From: Agrypnia vestita
Taxonomy: Eukaryota > Arthropoda > Insecta > Trichoptera > Phryganeidae
Direction: 5' to 3'
DNA length: 64,000 nucleotides
Assembly: GCA_016648135.1 (NCBI GenBank)
Contig: JADDOH010002101.1
Span: 1 to 64,000, forward strand
The number at the start of each line of letters is the position of its first letter. The stretch's first letter is position 1. The position numbers and the translations under genes are program-made. A model generated the notes under the pieces. That model saw only the letters and a list, made by a program, of their open reading frames with translations. It had not been told where the DNA came from and did no database searches. Shown piece after piece: positions 1-11,110 of the stretch.

Positions 1-194
1 TTCTTTGCCTCAGAATAACATCGGTTATTATTCCTTTGACAAAGAACGCTAAAAAGGAATTGTAAACAACATTGTTGATTTATTCAAATGTATCCACTTA
101 TTTTCTTCACAATTAAAAATAGAATTCTTTAGCCGTTTATGTACGAAGATATATAGATAGACCCGTAACACCCAAGTATTTTTCTTTCTTGCAG
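1..194 (+). other. intron end upstream of zinc-finger exon
   Basis: This stretch is AT-rich and has no supported coding. It ends in a pyrimidine-rich tract and GCAG at 191-194, a good splice acceptor. The zinc-finger reading frame stays open back to this acceptor, so I read it as the 3' end of an intron whose upstream exons lie left of the window. Confidence 0.6.
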
Positions 195-1003
195 GAAGTT
201 CCACGAAAAAGAAGGATCCCGCTTATGGAAACTCAACAAAGGCTCCCACTGCCCATGGAGATGGAATGTTTATTGCGAACGATAACTCGAAAAGGAATTT
301 GTTGAATGCATATAAACCGTTCTCTTGTGGACAATGCTCTTACACTTGTAACCGGAGAGAAAATTTAAGAAAACATGAGCTTACTCACTCGGCAGATAAA
401 CCGTTCGTCTGTTCATATTGTCCATACGCCTGTAATCTAAAAGAATATTTAAAAAGACACATGCTCACCCACACAGGGAACAAACTCTTCTCATGCACGC
501 AGTGTACGTATTCATGCCATCGAAAAGATCACTTGAGACGTCACATGCTTACTCACACTGGCGCAAAATCTTTCAGATGCCCATATTGCGAATACACATG
601 CAATCAGATAGCTCTCTTCAGAACACACTTGACCACGCATACGGGAGATAAATCGTTATCGTGTACACGCTGCAATTACACGGGTGTTAGTAAAGGATCT
701 TTGAAAAATCATATGCTGATTCACAGTGGGGACAAAGCTTTCGCATGTCCTCAGTGTACGTATTCTTGTAAGCAACAAGGCCACTTGAGCACGCACATGC
801 TGACTCACACTGGAGTCAAGCCGTTTTGTTGTTCGCACTGCAGCTACACGTGTAAGCGGAACGGTGATCTAAAAAGACATTTGCTCACTCACACCAGAGA
901 GAAACCCTTCTCGTGTTCGCAGTGCTCCTTTACGTGTAATCAAAGAGAAAACTTGAGAAGCCACATGCTGACTCACACCGAAGAGCAGCAGACCTTTAGT
1001 TAA
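195..1003 (+). CDS. C2H2 zinc-finger protein, terminal exon (8 fingers)
   Basis: Probable nuclear DNA-binding protein. Eight tandem C2H2 fingers are visible, each C-x2-C-x12-H-x3-H, with TH(T/S)-G/D-K-type linkers. Seven have hydrophobic FxC starts, and finger 5 begins LSC. An ATG at 266 opens a 245-residue frame, but the frame is open upstream to the acceptor at 194. I therefore take 195 as the exon start: two bases complete a split codon, so the preceding intron is phase 1. The leader encodes SSTKKKDPAYGNSTKAP, which matches the decayed exon at 10915 and links the two as paralogues. The stop is at 1001-1003. Upstream exons are outside the window, probably an acidic VKSEP-type exon like 9120-9584. 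The DNA target cannot be inferred. The finger identity is certain; the gene model is partial. Confidence 0.85.
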
Positions 1004-2764
1004 TAGTGTACTTAATGGAACGGTGGTACAAAACGGAGAAATGATATGTTCGCTACTACCAAAAGTTGGTAGTCAACGTACGTTTATTTACATTTAGAAA
1101 CATTTGTCCGAACCGTTCGCGCCTCTAGGAAAATAGCATAAGAAAATTCGTGGAGGGATACTGATGGATACAATAATATAATAAACTGTAGATACATTAC
1201 AAGCGTGAAATCTTGGCAACTCAAATGTAAGGTAATTGCCTTATACTCGCATTCGATATCGAACGGACCCTCTTTGTGATCGGGCGCGATGCTACGCCGA
1301 AAAAAAAAGTCCCGGGGAAAAAGGAACAGAGTATCGTACACTATTGTAAGAATGAGTATGTTATTTTAGTCACCGTGACTTCAAATTACCTGATTTTTTC
1401 GCAGAACGCTTGTGAAATAAGTGTGTCGTGCTTTGTTGTCTCTTTCAATGCAATATTTGCTACATACGTAAGTCGACTAGTGTGGGAATAACGTATCTAT
1501 ATTATAATACGTTAATGGATGGATAACACTTCCTGACTAATAAAAGCTTTATTATTCTTCACATGTGTATGTACAGTGGGCCAGAAAAATGTTTTCATGC
1601 TTCAACACAGAAAAACGTTTATTTAAATTGTGAAATTAAATTTAGAAAGATACGAAGAGATTAAATAAAGTCTCTTTTGATGAGTGTTCAAAATGGTTAA
1701 TAGTAACCGCCTTAATGAATGCCTATGGAGGCATTAAGACATTTCTATTTACTGTGAACTACTTTTTGAACAATGTAGGTTATTTTGTCCAATAAGATGA
1801 ATTTGTAGAACGCTTCAATTTCTTCTCGAAGTGCAGCCAATGTTGCTGGCTATATGTGATTCAAAACATTCTTTAGATAAATTCCATAAATTAAAGTATA
1901 GTGATTTTAAATCAGGATGGCGCGGAAACTCAAGATACGTAGCATAGAGGTCGTCATATACGGTAGCATGGATTTCAAACGTATCACGAATACATGCAAT
2001 AAATATATTTATATACATGCATGCCGTTGGTGAATTTCAAACTTGGTTTTCCGTCGTTATACTTCAACAACTTTCATATTTACCATAGGTAACCGCCCCC
2101 CCCACCAATTGATTGAAGGTTTCGCCTGTTATACATTGACGCTAGGTTCATGCAAGTAACGATATTTTCTGAGATAACTTCATACTTATACAATGTAATC
2201 GTAATTTCATTCAATTTCGGAAATATCTAGTGATCAAAAGTGTAATTTTTTTTTTGCCTCTTATTAGATTCTTTTAATTATATTTACTAGTCCGACGTAA
2301 TAAGTAATGGATATAATTATGTATATGGTTGCACTCAATGAAACAAAATATGTATATAATATTAATTAATATGTACTGATGAATCTTCTTTTTGATTAAT
2401 TACTGTATAATTTTAATAATCATGTGCATACTGTGACCAAAATTAAGTAAAATAAATTACCGAGTTTTATTTCCGTAATTTGTTAAACTTGTTTTGAAAC
2501 ACATCATTCCTCTCTTGACAATGATGCCTATTAAAAAAAATCTGCACTCACAAATAAAATTTTAAAAGATGCTAATGAAATCTCCATTCGACTTTGCTGA
2601 TATTCTTAATAATTTTCCTCTTATTTTTCTCTACAGGCTGCAGTTTTGATTTGGAGACACCTAGTCTAGAGATGGCCTTTTCCACTCTTGTCTTCTACCT
2701 TTTCAGTATCTCCATACTGTCTTCTGTGTGTAGTTGTTTGGTATACTCTAACGTGTATATCTGA
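1004..2764. other. 3' UTR candidate, then intergenic
   Basis: An AATAAA at 1539-1544 could be the polyadenylation signal of the zinc-finger gene. The sequence just after the stop (about 1014-1100) resembles 11030-11100 next to the decayed paralogue, which supports it as transcribed 3' UTR. The rest is AT-rich with no gene I can support. Confidence 0.35.
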
Positions 2765-2822
2765 CTTCTTTGCCCGACGTTTTAGATCCCATTGCGGGGT
2801 CCATCATCAAGGCTGGCACACA
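2765..2822 (-). repeat. Penelope-like repeat remnant (family 1)
   Basis: On the minus strand this is a degraded copy of the repeat seen intact at 34762-34806. It has TTGATGA for CTGATGA, the hairpin GGACCCCGCAATGGGATC, and then a changed GAAA followed by ACGTC. The core changes suggest an old, inactive copy. Confidence 0.6.
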
Positions 2823-3647
2823 AAAGATTCTGAATTGACATGAAAACCTGAGAACATTTTTTCAATACTATCTTATTTGGAGGAGGTGAAGTATAACAAA
2901 AACAAACAAAACTTTGTGTAATGTTCCTCGCTTTGCTCTGGAAGGAATTTCGGGAATCTGAGATCCTAATTGAAAGTTCTTGAGCTTCTTATGTGATTTA
3001 TTGGTATCTTTCAAACAGGTAACAATACTGCGACCATATATGATTAACGGTTCTAGATACCTCTAAGTGCGTGCTCTCGTGCTGGCTTTTTCAATGGTGC
3101 GCGCCCGCACGACGCGTCTCTTTTAATCCCGTTTTCTCTCTGTCTCCCGTCTCTTATGCTCAGGCAGACGTTCATCCAGATCTATTGCACAAAGCATGTA
3201 TTAATATGCAATCAACGCAACAAATCTAAAACTGCGTTAGCAAATTTGTTTTCCTAGCAGTGATTGCAGATGTCCAGATCAACACAAAAGTTACGTTATC
3301 CTTGAATGTTTTCAGTAAACTTAAACATATATAACATATTTATGGATTGACATTTTCAAGTGTCGTTTTTGATTACAAGCATAAGCGCAAAAGGAACAAG
3401 CGAATGGTTTTTTTCCCCTGTCGATAAGCTTGATTATTCTCAATTGTCCTATGTAAGTATACGTGCAGTGTTTACAAGAAATTGGTTTCTCACCATGTAT
3501 TGTAATATTAGTATGTGTATTTTCAATCGTCTCAGATTATTATCACGATTACCTACACGTGCAGTGCAAACACGAAAACAGTTTCTGTGCAGTATGAGCA
3601 AGCATATGAATTGTTAATTCTGTAGCGGTACCTGTCTAACCTTTTGC

Positions 3648-3735
3648 CATGTACCTATAGCTCGACCTAGAGTTTTGTTTATCAATAAAAATCTCCGCGA
3701 TATAAACAAAGGAGTCGACCTAGGGACATGGCGAC
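3648..3735. repeat. short imperfect fold-back
   Basis: The left end GCCATGTACCTATAGCTCGA and the right end, read inverted as GCCATGTCCCTAGGTCGA, form arms of about 35 bp around an AT-rich loop. It may be a small MITE. No target duplication was found. Confidence 0.35.
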
Positions 3736-5248
3736 ACCACACCCGGCATGAGAAAATCAGCGTCGGTGTCTGCACCAGGCGTGGAAACAGCCTCGTCAGC
3801 GAATCCTGCCTCTAAAGACCGGTGTGTATTCCGTTCTGTCAGCGTTTTTGTATTTCTCCGATGTTAGCCGTCTTTGTGTGGGTTCCACCGCATCAGAACT
3901 TAGAGGGCATGTGAGATTTGTGTTATCTTGGATTTATCGTGGAAATGCTTCAATACCGTGCTGGTTGTTTTGGCGGTAGGTCATCGGGACGTCGGCCCTA
4001 CACCATCATCATCATCCTGTCCGTAACAGTGCTATGTGCTATTGAAGAATCGCTCAATATCTTTATCATACCATCTTTTTATATTGTCCAGCACAAATTT
4101 TGAGATATATTAATTTTAAATAATTACAGATAAAGAGATTATCTGATCTTTTATAACTCTTTAAAGATATCATTAATAATTCAATACTGTAGATCTAACC
4201 CAACTAATCAAATTCCTTCTAAGAGTATTAGTCGAAATATATCGTTTTTTTTTTGTGTAATGTCAATACAAATTATTTTTGCAACTCATTATAAAAACAA
4301 AAAACTAATCAAATTTTTGAGTCATCAATCAATCAAATAAGAAAATGAGTAGGTAAGTATGATCATTAGTCATTACCTACTATGAATAATAAGAGATCCA
4401 TTGATGTCTTCTTGTTCACCATTCCGTTTTCCCATTTATTCGGAATTGGTTCTCTTTCTATAAAAACGCCAGGTCGCTCTGTCTTGGAGGGTCTCCTAAC
4501 TTGTATGGGTGGCTTTCATCCACTTTTCAATGTTTGACCATAATATGTGACTTAAGATCTTCCCTGTAGAACAATTGTTTTTCTGCTAGTACATACCTAT
4601 TCAATGAAGTCTTGAGAATATGATCTTTTGGTTTTTTCAGTAGGTATTTGTACAAATTGTATTCGACTTAGTAGTAATTGCCATTGTTTTCATTTATTCA
4701 AATAATTATTAACATTGTTTCTTTTGTTACAGCAATCAAAGCCCCTTCTAAACATCTCGTATTTCTATGATATCTACGTTCTGTGTCTATAGCTCTTTTC
4801 TATGGTCTATAGTAATCATTATATTTATTTTCTATGTTGTAATCGTAGTGACAGGCGTGTGACAAGTTCGCGAGTTAAATAAATATGTTGATTGTTGACA
4901 ATCATATTATTCAGTGGTGAGTTGATGCGTTTTTCATATAAGGCCACTGTACAGTTTGAACGGGCTTTAAGTGCTATAACTTTTTTCTATGGCTTTAGTA
5001 GCCGTGTGCATTGTTGACTGTCAAACTGTCAAACAAAAGTTCACAATGATACGACAACTTTGTTGTGTGTACCGACGTGTCAGATAATAATATTATATTA
5101 AACTATTTCGAATTACGGTTAATCCATAGACAATTCGCCAGCACATAATGTGTTTTATCTATTGGAGGCGTGAAATGTGTCACGAATTTGTGTTAAAAAT
5201 AGAACGTTAGAAACAACGTGTTAGAACATTTCTTAACATTTATTTATA

Positions 5249-5295
5249 GAAGGTTCGGTGGTGGACTGTGATATATAACACCTTTTTACGGGTAA
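5249..5295 (+). repeat. leader repeat, copy 1
   Basis: This block shares AGAAGGTT, TATATAACA and TTTTTACGGGTA with the block at 6023-6073, in the same order and spacing. Copy 2 lies directly before the ORF at 6104, so the pair may mark the 5' end of a duplicated element. Confidence 0.35.
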
Positions 5296-6103
5296 TTAGT
5301 ATCTCTGCTGACAGTAAACATGAATTAATGGGTCATAATAACATGCATGTCTTAGACATTTAGGCTTAGGAGTTTTTTCAGAATGTGATGAAACAAAAAA
5401 TGACGGCTACAACTGTGACCACATATTTTATTCAATATCAATTTGTACATTTAGGATTTGGGATATTCGATGAAAATGAAAAATGAAAATTTACTCTTTG
5501 GTGTTCCAGTAGTTAAGTAGGCTAAATCAGTACCTCCCTAAAAATTTAAATACAAAAATTGTCTATACCTAGCACATATCCACACACAGCCATGATGCCA
5601 AGCGATTGTTTTCTAGTTAGAAATATAAATATAATTTTTTTTATATAACTTTTAATAAAAATATAACTTTTAATAAAAAAGGGACAAAACACTTCTTTAA
5701 ACAAAAATGTTTTAACAATGCACAGGATTCCTTTTTCCCATTTTTATGGCGACTGCTACAATGCTAGATTCAGAGATCTGTAGAACGAGAACAACACGAG
5801 CTTGATTAAAGAGTGACACTTGACAACTGTGATGTCACTAAATGAATTTTAACGTCTGCTCACAGAATTGACCAATTACCTACATATTACAGTCTACGTG
5901 CAAACCTCCTAAAACATGTTCAGAAATTTTTTAACGCCAAATCAAATTGCACCGTCCCTAACTCTCTGTTGGAGCCACCGGTAAAACATATTCTGTATTA
6001 AAATAATGTCATTTTTTTTAAAGAAGGTTTGCAAATGGGAGTTTAATATATAACAACGTTTTTACGGGTATTTGGCATATTTGGACATCAACGACGAAGA
6101 AAA

Positions 6104-6784
6104 ATGCCCGATCGTAAGGAATACATGCGACAATACAGGTTAAAGAAGAAGATGCAGAACTCCAATAAACCTGTAAAAAGAGCGAAAACCGCTGCTGAAC
6201 ACCAAAAAGAATACAGAGCGCGGAAGAAAGCAAAAAAACTCGCAGCGGCAGCAGGGGCGAGTACCGAGGACAGCATCAAAATAGTTAAAACTGCCGCGGA
6301 ATACCAGAGAGAATATCGAGCGCGTATGAAAGCGTCAAAACCTCGTAAAACTGAGGACGACGTCAAAATAGTGAAAACTGCCGCAGAATACCAGCGAGAA
6401 TATCGAGCGCGCATAAAAGCGACAAAACCCCGAAAGTCTGAGAACAGTCTCAGAATAGTTAAAACTGCTGCGGAATATCAGAGAGAATATCGAGCGCGTT
6501 TAAAAGCAAAGAAACTCGAGGCCGCCAAGAGTATGTCCGTGGACAATATCAAAAAAGTTAAAACTGCCGCAGAACGCCAGAGGGAATGTAGACGACGTAA
6601 GAAAGCTATTATTCTCGATGATGCTGAAACGAGTAAATCTAAGGAATTGATCAGAAAGCTTAAAGCAGCTGCACAACGCCAGAAGGAATGTCGAGAAATG
6701 TTGAGGAAACATATTCTGTATAGAGACGGTATGATACATTGTCTGAGATATTTGTATTTTTTTTCAAGTCGGCTCTTGAAATGA
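6104..6784 (+). CDS. basic tandem-repeat protein, function unknown
   Basis: A 226-residue single-exon reading frame made of about six to seven degenerate repeats of 29-34 residues. The core is KTAAEYQREYRAR followed by a basic K/R patch; the repeats begin near residues 24, 58, 87, 116, 149 and 183. Repeats 3-5 are nearly identical in protein but differ at synonymous sites (for example GCG/GCA and CAGAGA/CAGCGA), which argues for selection on the protein. The repeats are highly charged and probably helical. The layout recalls the basic repeat arrays of insect STPR-type DNA-binding proteins and the basic N-termini of some transposon helicases, but period and sequence fit neither clearly. No nuclease, helicase or zinc motif is present. 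A leader repeat lies just upstream. It may be the first exon of a mobile element. The start is the first ATG, MPDRKEYMRQY. Confidence 0.5.
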   Translation: MPDRKEYMRQYRLKKKMQNSNKPVKRAKTAAEHQKEYRARKKAKKLAAAAGASTEDSIKIVKTAAEYQREYRARMKASKPRKTEDDVKIVKTAAEYQREYRARIKATKPRKSENSLRIVKTAAEYQREYRARLKAKKLEAAKSMSVDNIKKVKTAAERQRECRRRKKAIILDDAETSKSKELIRKLKAAAQRQKECREMLRKHILYRDGMIHCLRYLYFFSSRLLK

Positions 6785-7646
6785 AAAGCGCTTGACAGCT
6801 CACATTATTTAAAATTCACATGATTTGACTGCATGCGCATGCTATTAATTAATTTTGACACAATTTAGTCTGAATTTACATACCCCCATTACCCACCATT
6901 TTGGAGGGAAAAAGGATTTTATATCAAAATTATTGGCTTAAAACTAGTGGTGGTATTTTACCGGTGACACACTAACCTTTATTTGAGATTTGTATCTGAT
7001 TGTGTCGATGATTGGTAAATGATTTTTAACAATTTGACAGGCAACCATCGGTTCTAGACACAGTTGCAGTGAGCGACAATAAAAAGTTCGCACCAATAAA
7101 ATCTTATAAAAATCGATTGGTTGTTTCAACACATCATTTATTTGGAAATTATAGCTAGGTACATGTTTTATCTAAATATATGTTTTTTTATTACCTACAT
7201 ATGTGTTTTTATACATATGCTTATATAGGTACGTGTATGTGTATTCATTTTCATATTTTTATGGTATATATTATTATTTTAATTATTTTTCTTTTTTTAA
7301 TATGTATATTTTCTCTCTTTTTATTATGCTTCACTATTCATTATTCATATTTTTCATCTCTAGCCTGTCTACGTCCATTGCTAGACCTTGGCCTCCCACA
7401 TTGCTCTCCGCAATATCCAGCTCTCTGTAGTTCTCCTTCGACACCAGCCAGTGGTCTTCTCAACATCGTTTCTCCGAAGCATCTGTGCTCGGCCTCCAAT
7501 TCCTTTGCCCAGCCATGGGCGTCGATGCAGAATTTCTTTAGTCCAACATTCAATGGTTCGTACATATTTAATTAATGTAATTAATTTATTTATTTAACTT
7601 GACACATCTCTGATGTTTTTCTTTACAGTGTAACTTATATAGAACT
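6785..7646. other. intergenic, possible LINE 3' fragment
   Basis: AT-rich, with a T-rich run at 7180-7340. The block at 7350-7565 opens with a phrase about AGCCTGTCTACGTCCAT that recurs at 38011-38035. I read it as an old, dispersed repeat end, perhaps from a LINE. Reading frames here are low in complexity or overlap each other and are not supported. Confidence 0.3.
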
Positions 7647-7650
7647 TTAA

Positions 7651-8677
7651 CCTGTCCGGTAGTGAGTTTTTGACAAGAAAACTCTATCACGGGAGTGAGT
7701 TTTTTTAATATATAAAAAATATTTAAAAAAATATGACAAATCATAGAACGTGAAAAAACAATACATTTTTACTTAGAAACTAACACAAAAAAATCAATAA
7801 TAAGCGATTTTAAAGGAAATAACAAAAAATATTTTCCATAAATCGTCAACCATCGGTCAATCAGAACAAATGATGTTTTGAACACAAAAAAATTGAATTG
7901 ACTTACCACAATTTGAATTACGCCAAGATGAATGAGAAATATAAAATGTTATTTTTCTTTTCACACTCGTACACTTACGATTTAGTACAATTACACACTA
8001 AATACACAATACACCACCATATGATTAAATGCACAACAACTTTTTTATTTTCATTACAAAATTCACTTTATTCAACATATCTATATGTCTATTACGCACA
8101 CTTCTTATTAGAGGTATTGTATGTACACAAGCATAACATTAAACTAATATGGTTTTTTTGTGTGGTAGTCCTCGAAACATGGATACACACAAAATGCAAG
8201 ATTGCAGTCGGTGCACATATATTTTGTTTCCCTTCTTTTTTGAGGTCGAACTGTTGTATGTCTACAGACATGACATTGTCGCTGAGTTCGCCTTCCTTGG
8301 GCTGCAGTTTGTGGTACGGGACGGAGAAAACGTTTCCCTGAAAGGCGAGTTGGATGATCCACTACTCGCCTTCCTCCAGAAGATGCCGGCCTTTGTGTGT
8401 GGTATTTATCGACCATCTGAGCGACTAAATTTTCTCGGAATTCACTAAATGTTAAGACCTTTTGCGTTTTCAAACGATGCAAAAAGAAAGCATTTAGCGT
8501 ACCTATGTCAATTAATCTGAAGAAAATTTTTTTATACCATTTTATGGATTTTCTGGAACTGTCTACAAAGCCCAATATGCGGTCCACTTTGTCAACAGCG
8601 CCACGTACATGTACGGTCATACTCCTTCTGGACTAGTTTCGTCTGACCGTACATGTACGGTCATACTACCGGACAGG
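7651..8677 (-). mobile_element. piggyBac-type element, internally deleted
   Basis: Terminal inverted repeats CCTGTCCGGTAGT at 7651 and its complement ending at 8677 are flanked by TTAA at 7647-7650 and 8678-8681, the hallmark target duplication of piggyBac elements. At 1027 bp it is far shorter than an autonomous copy, and only the C-terminal part of the transposase remains. The subterminal block near 8608-8666 holds two copies of GTACATGTACGGTCATAC, where the deletion joined the terminus to coding sequence. Confidence 0.85.
8144..8620 (-). pseudogene. piggyBac transposase, C-terminal remnant
   Basis: The frame encodes about 150 residues typical of the end of piggyBac-family transposases: a VDK-VD stretch, SIKWYKKIFFRLIDIGTLNA, a RLSGKRFL-like motif and a cysteine-rich zinc-binding tail (CHVC, CTDC, then YPCFEDYH). 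The catalytic core with its aspartates is absent. The first dozen residues are encoded by terminal-repeat sequence, so the ATG at 8620 is an artefact of the internal deletion. It could not catalyse transposition alone. Confidence 0.8.
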
Positions 8678-8681
8678 TTAA

Positions 8682-9119
8682 AAATGTATTCGCTTACAAG
8701 CCAAATGAAATGATGAAATACAAGTCAAATGAAAAGACAAAAACCTCACAAAGAATATATTTTTCAAATTTCCGCAAGATTATAATAATTTTATTTGACA
8801 TGTATATTGAGAAAAAAAATGTAAACTTTGATGTTGCTATCTCCCTAACTGTTGATATTTCACTCAAAGTGTAAGGAATGTTTTCTATTCAAAATTGAAT
8901 AGAAAACATTGAAATTTTTCCAACTTATTTTTTTTTTTAGGGAAAATTAACAGCATATTAACAAATATAAATTAATGGATATTAAAATTGTGCCAATTAC
9001 AAATTTTCCTCTGAATATAGTAATTTATTAGAACATAGTTTCATTTGTAATAATAAAACATAATAATAACTACTAGCTATGAGAGATCCTGTACTCTTTG
9101 TTTGTATTCTTTGTTTCAG
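8682..9119. other. intron/intergenic before exon 9120
   Basis: AT-rich. It ends in a polypyrimidine tract and CAG at 9117-9119, a good acceptor. Nothing else is supported. Confidence 0.4.
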
Positions 9120-9584
9120 GCGAATGTGGTGAGACACCGGTCTCTACAGGGACCATAGATCAGGCTGAGCCAGATTTTCCTGCTGTCAAGTCTGAACCAC
9201 AATCTCCCCATGAAAGCGGCGACGAAGGCAGTGAAACATGTTTCTCTGATGTGAATGTAAAGACGGAGACTAATATATCATGGACTCCCACTATAAACTT
9301 GGAGGTCTTCCCGGAATTGCCTGTTGAGTTTGAACCGAGAACTAAAGCTGAAGAAGATTCTCAGGGTTGTTTTAAAATTGATGTAAAACTGAAAAATGAA
9401 ACATCTTGTTCTGAAATAAGAGACAATCTCCCGCGCTCTTTTGATGTCAAGTCTGAGCCAAGTTCTCCCGGTGACAGCTACCAGGAAGATAAAAATGGGG
9501 GTCGTAATATTGGCATAAATAGGGATGTATCGGATATAATGCAGGATTGCTTGGATCTTTCCAGGAATTCCGAAGAATACAGAT
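9120..9584 (+). CDS. internal exon of zinc-finger paralogue, acidic VKSEP region
   Basis: An open frame bounded by TTGTTTCAG at 9111-9119 and a GTAAGG donor at 9585; length 465 bp with phase 1 at both ends. It encodes an acidic, Ser/Pro-rich stretch with two VKSEPxSPxxS motifs (near residues 20 and 115 of the exon) and related VKTE and KAEE patches. PsiKxExxSP is the phosphorylation-dependent SUMO motif common in transcription regulators; that role is inference. Phase 1 at the 3' end is compatible with the exons at 10915 and 195, and fits an N-terminal regulatory exon of the zinc-finger family. If translated through the donor the frame stops at 9610. The upstream exon with the start codon was not found. 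Confidence 0.6.
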
Positions 9585-10914
9585 GTAAGGAAATCGTATT
9601 TAATTTGTAGAACTACAGGTTTATTTTCAATATAATTAAGGCTGGACATTCACTGCAAATGCATATTTCGACATTTTTATTTACGAAAATAATAATAATT
9701 TACGAAAAAAACGCTTGTGTATATGTCAAAAGTAAAAACAAACACTTCTATGTGCTGCGCATGTATGTATAATATTTTTCGATCATATTACGAGGCATGC
9801 ATTTAATGAAATGATTTAAAAAAGGATTGTAGAAAAATAAAAATGTTTTTTTTTTAATTCTAGACAGAAAATATGTAATAAGAATTTGACTCAAATAATA
9901 CACAGAAAATGTAAACATAATAAGAATTTTGATTTGATAAACAATTTGAGCATTTGTTGAAGATCAAAATAATTTAAGGATTTTGACATTTGGCTGTTCT
10001 CGGGTGTTTCTGTTTATTCTAGTGTCGGAGCTTCGACATCAAATAATATTTATATCGTCATCTCTTTCTACCATAACCTTTCACTCTAGCTACAAATATA
10101 ACAAATCTCCAATGTTTATCCTATATTGTATTTGACGAAGTGTTAGACTCATCATGAAAGAACACGATCAAATTACGGGATACCTTGAATATCAATCATG
10201 TAATGTGAACGTCCAGCCTGCAGATTAATTTAATTTTAATGAATACATATTATCATAAAGTTCTGTGAGTTTGCGTATAGCGTTACATATTTGAATGTAA
10301 CAGCTGTTTTGGCTGTCTAAGCCATTTTCATACAGTGAATATACCACATACAATCAACTTATCTATATGGTTTTAGCTCACTATCTATTAACTTATGGTT
10401 AATTAGATAATTTCATTGAACCCGATGTACACATATTAAGATAATTTTTCATCCCCGAGGCATTTATCTCTCAAATATCCCTGTTTACAAACAAAATAAC
10501 TCTGTTTACTTAATGTTATGAAATTTTATGCTTACTTTAATTGTAATTTTTCCCAGTTTTTGTAAGCGATTAACTAAGCTATTTTGTAAGTGTGTCTATT
10601 TAATTATTATTTTATTTTAACTAGCGTTATATTTTCTGAATTGCGATTGTATGAATTTTTATTTTAAAACTTTTACTCTTGGGAAACCAACGATTACACA
10701 GCTGAAAATGTATTTAAAAAATGCCCCATGCTGGTGTCCATACTTGTTTTTTTTTCTTTGCAGTAACTATCACAAATTCTCAACTTAAATCCTTAACCTC
10801 TTAATAATTCCCTTCACTGTCCTCGAACAATCTGCCTGGTAAAAGAATAAGACCTCGATAAAAGTATGTTCTTTCCGTCTTTTCTTTGCAATTCAATTCC
10901 TTTTTTCTTTGCAG
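9585..10914 (+). other. intron between the two paralogue exons
   Basis: AT-rich sequence from the GTAAGG donor at 9585 to a strong polypyrimidine-CAG acceptor ending at 10914. No gene or element is recognised inside. Confidence 0.45.
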
Positions 10915-10979
10915 CGAGCTTTATGAAAAAGGAAGACCCCGTTTATGGAAACACGGCTGAGGCTCCCGCTACCCTTTGA
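10915..10979 (+). CDS. terminal exon of zinc-finger paralogue lacking fingers
   Basis: After the acceptor the frame reads SFMKKEDPVYGNTAEAPATL and then TGA at 10977-10979. It aligns with the leader of the finger exon at 195 (SSTKKKDPAYGNSTKAPTAH), including the split first codon and the DPxYGN core. The stop falls just before the point where fingers would begin. The joined product would be an acidic, finger-less protein. It may be a pseudogene or a deliberately short isoform; both are possible from sequence alone. Confidence 0.45.
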
Positions 10980-11110
10980 AAGACTACCCAAACCCTGACT
11001 GTAAGCAGGGATTATGTTCGTGAAAAATTCTGCAAATACTGAAACCATGAAACGGTTCCGTTACAAAGCGCCAAATATATACATTTATTAGAAACGCTAG
11101 TCAAAGATTT
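10980..11110 (+). pseudogene. decayed flank of lost zinc-finger array
   Basis: In another frame, MFVKNSANTETMKRF at 11014 resembles MFIANDNSKRNLLNAY, which precedes finger 1 in the intact exon. The sequence then passes directly into a block like that gene's 3' UTR (ATGAAACGG here, ATGGAACGG at 1014; ACATTTATTAGAAAC here, ACATTTAGAAAC at 1091). No CxxC or HxxxH pairs remain, so the eight fingers seem deleted. Confidence 0.4.

Larger units (their letters stand above)
2823..6103. other. intergenic, with one hairpin and a repeated leader
   Basis: No coding sequence is supported. Two structures are visible. One is an imperfect fold-back at about 3648-3735 with arms starting GCCATGT. The other is a leader-like block at 5249-5295 that is repeated at 6023-6073, just before the repeat-protein ORF. 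Short ORFs at 3360-3617 and 3918-4103 have no recognisable features. Confidence 0.4.

Noticed and set aside
7180..7575. 131-residue frame rich in F, Y, I and C
   Set aside because: It translates a T-rich tract and a repeat fragment; several frames overlap and none has a domain.
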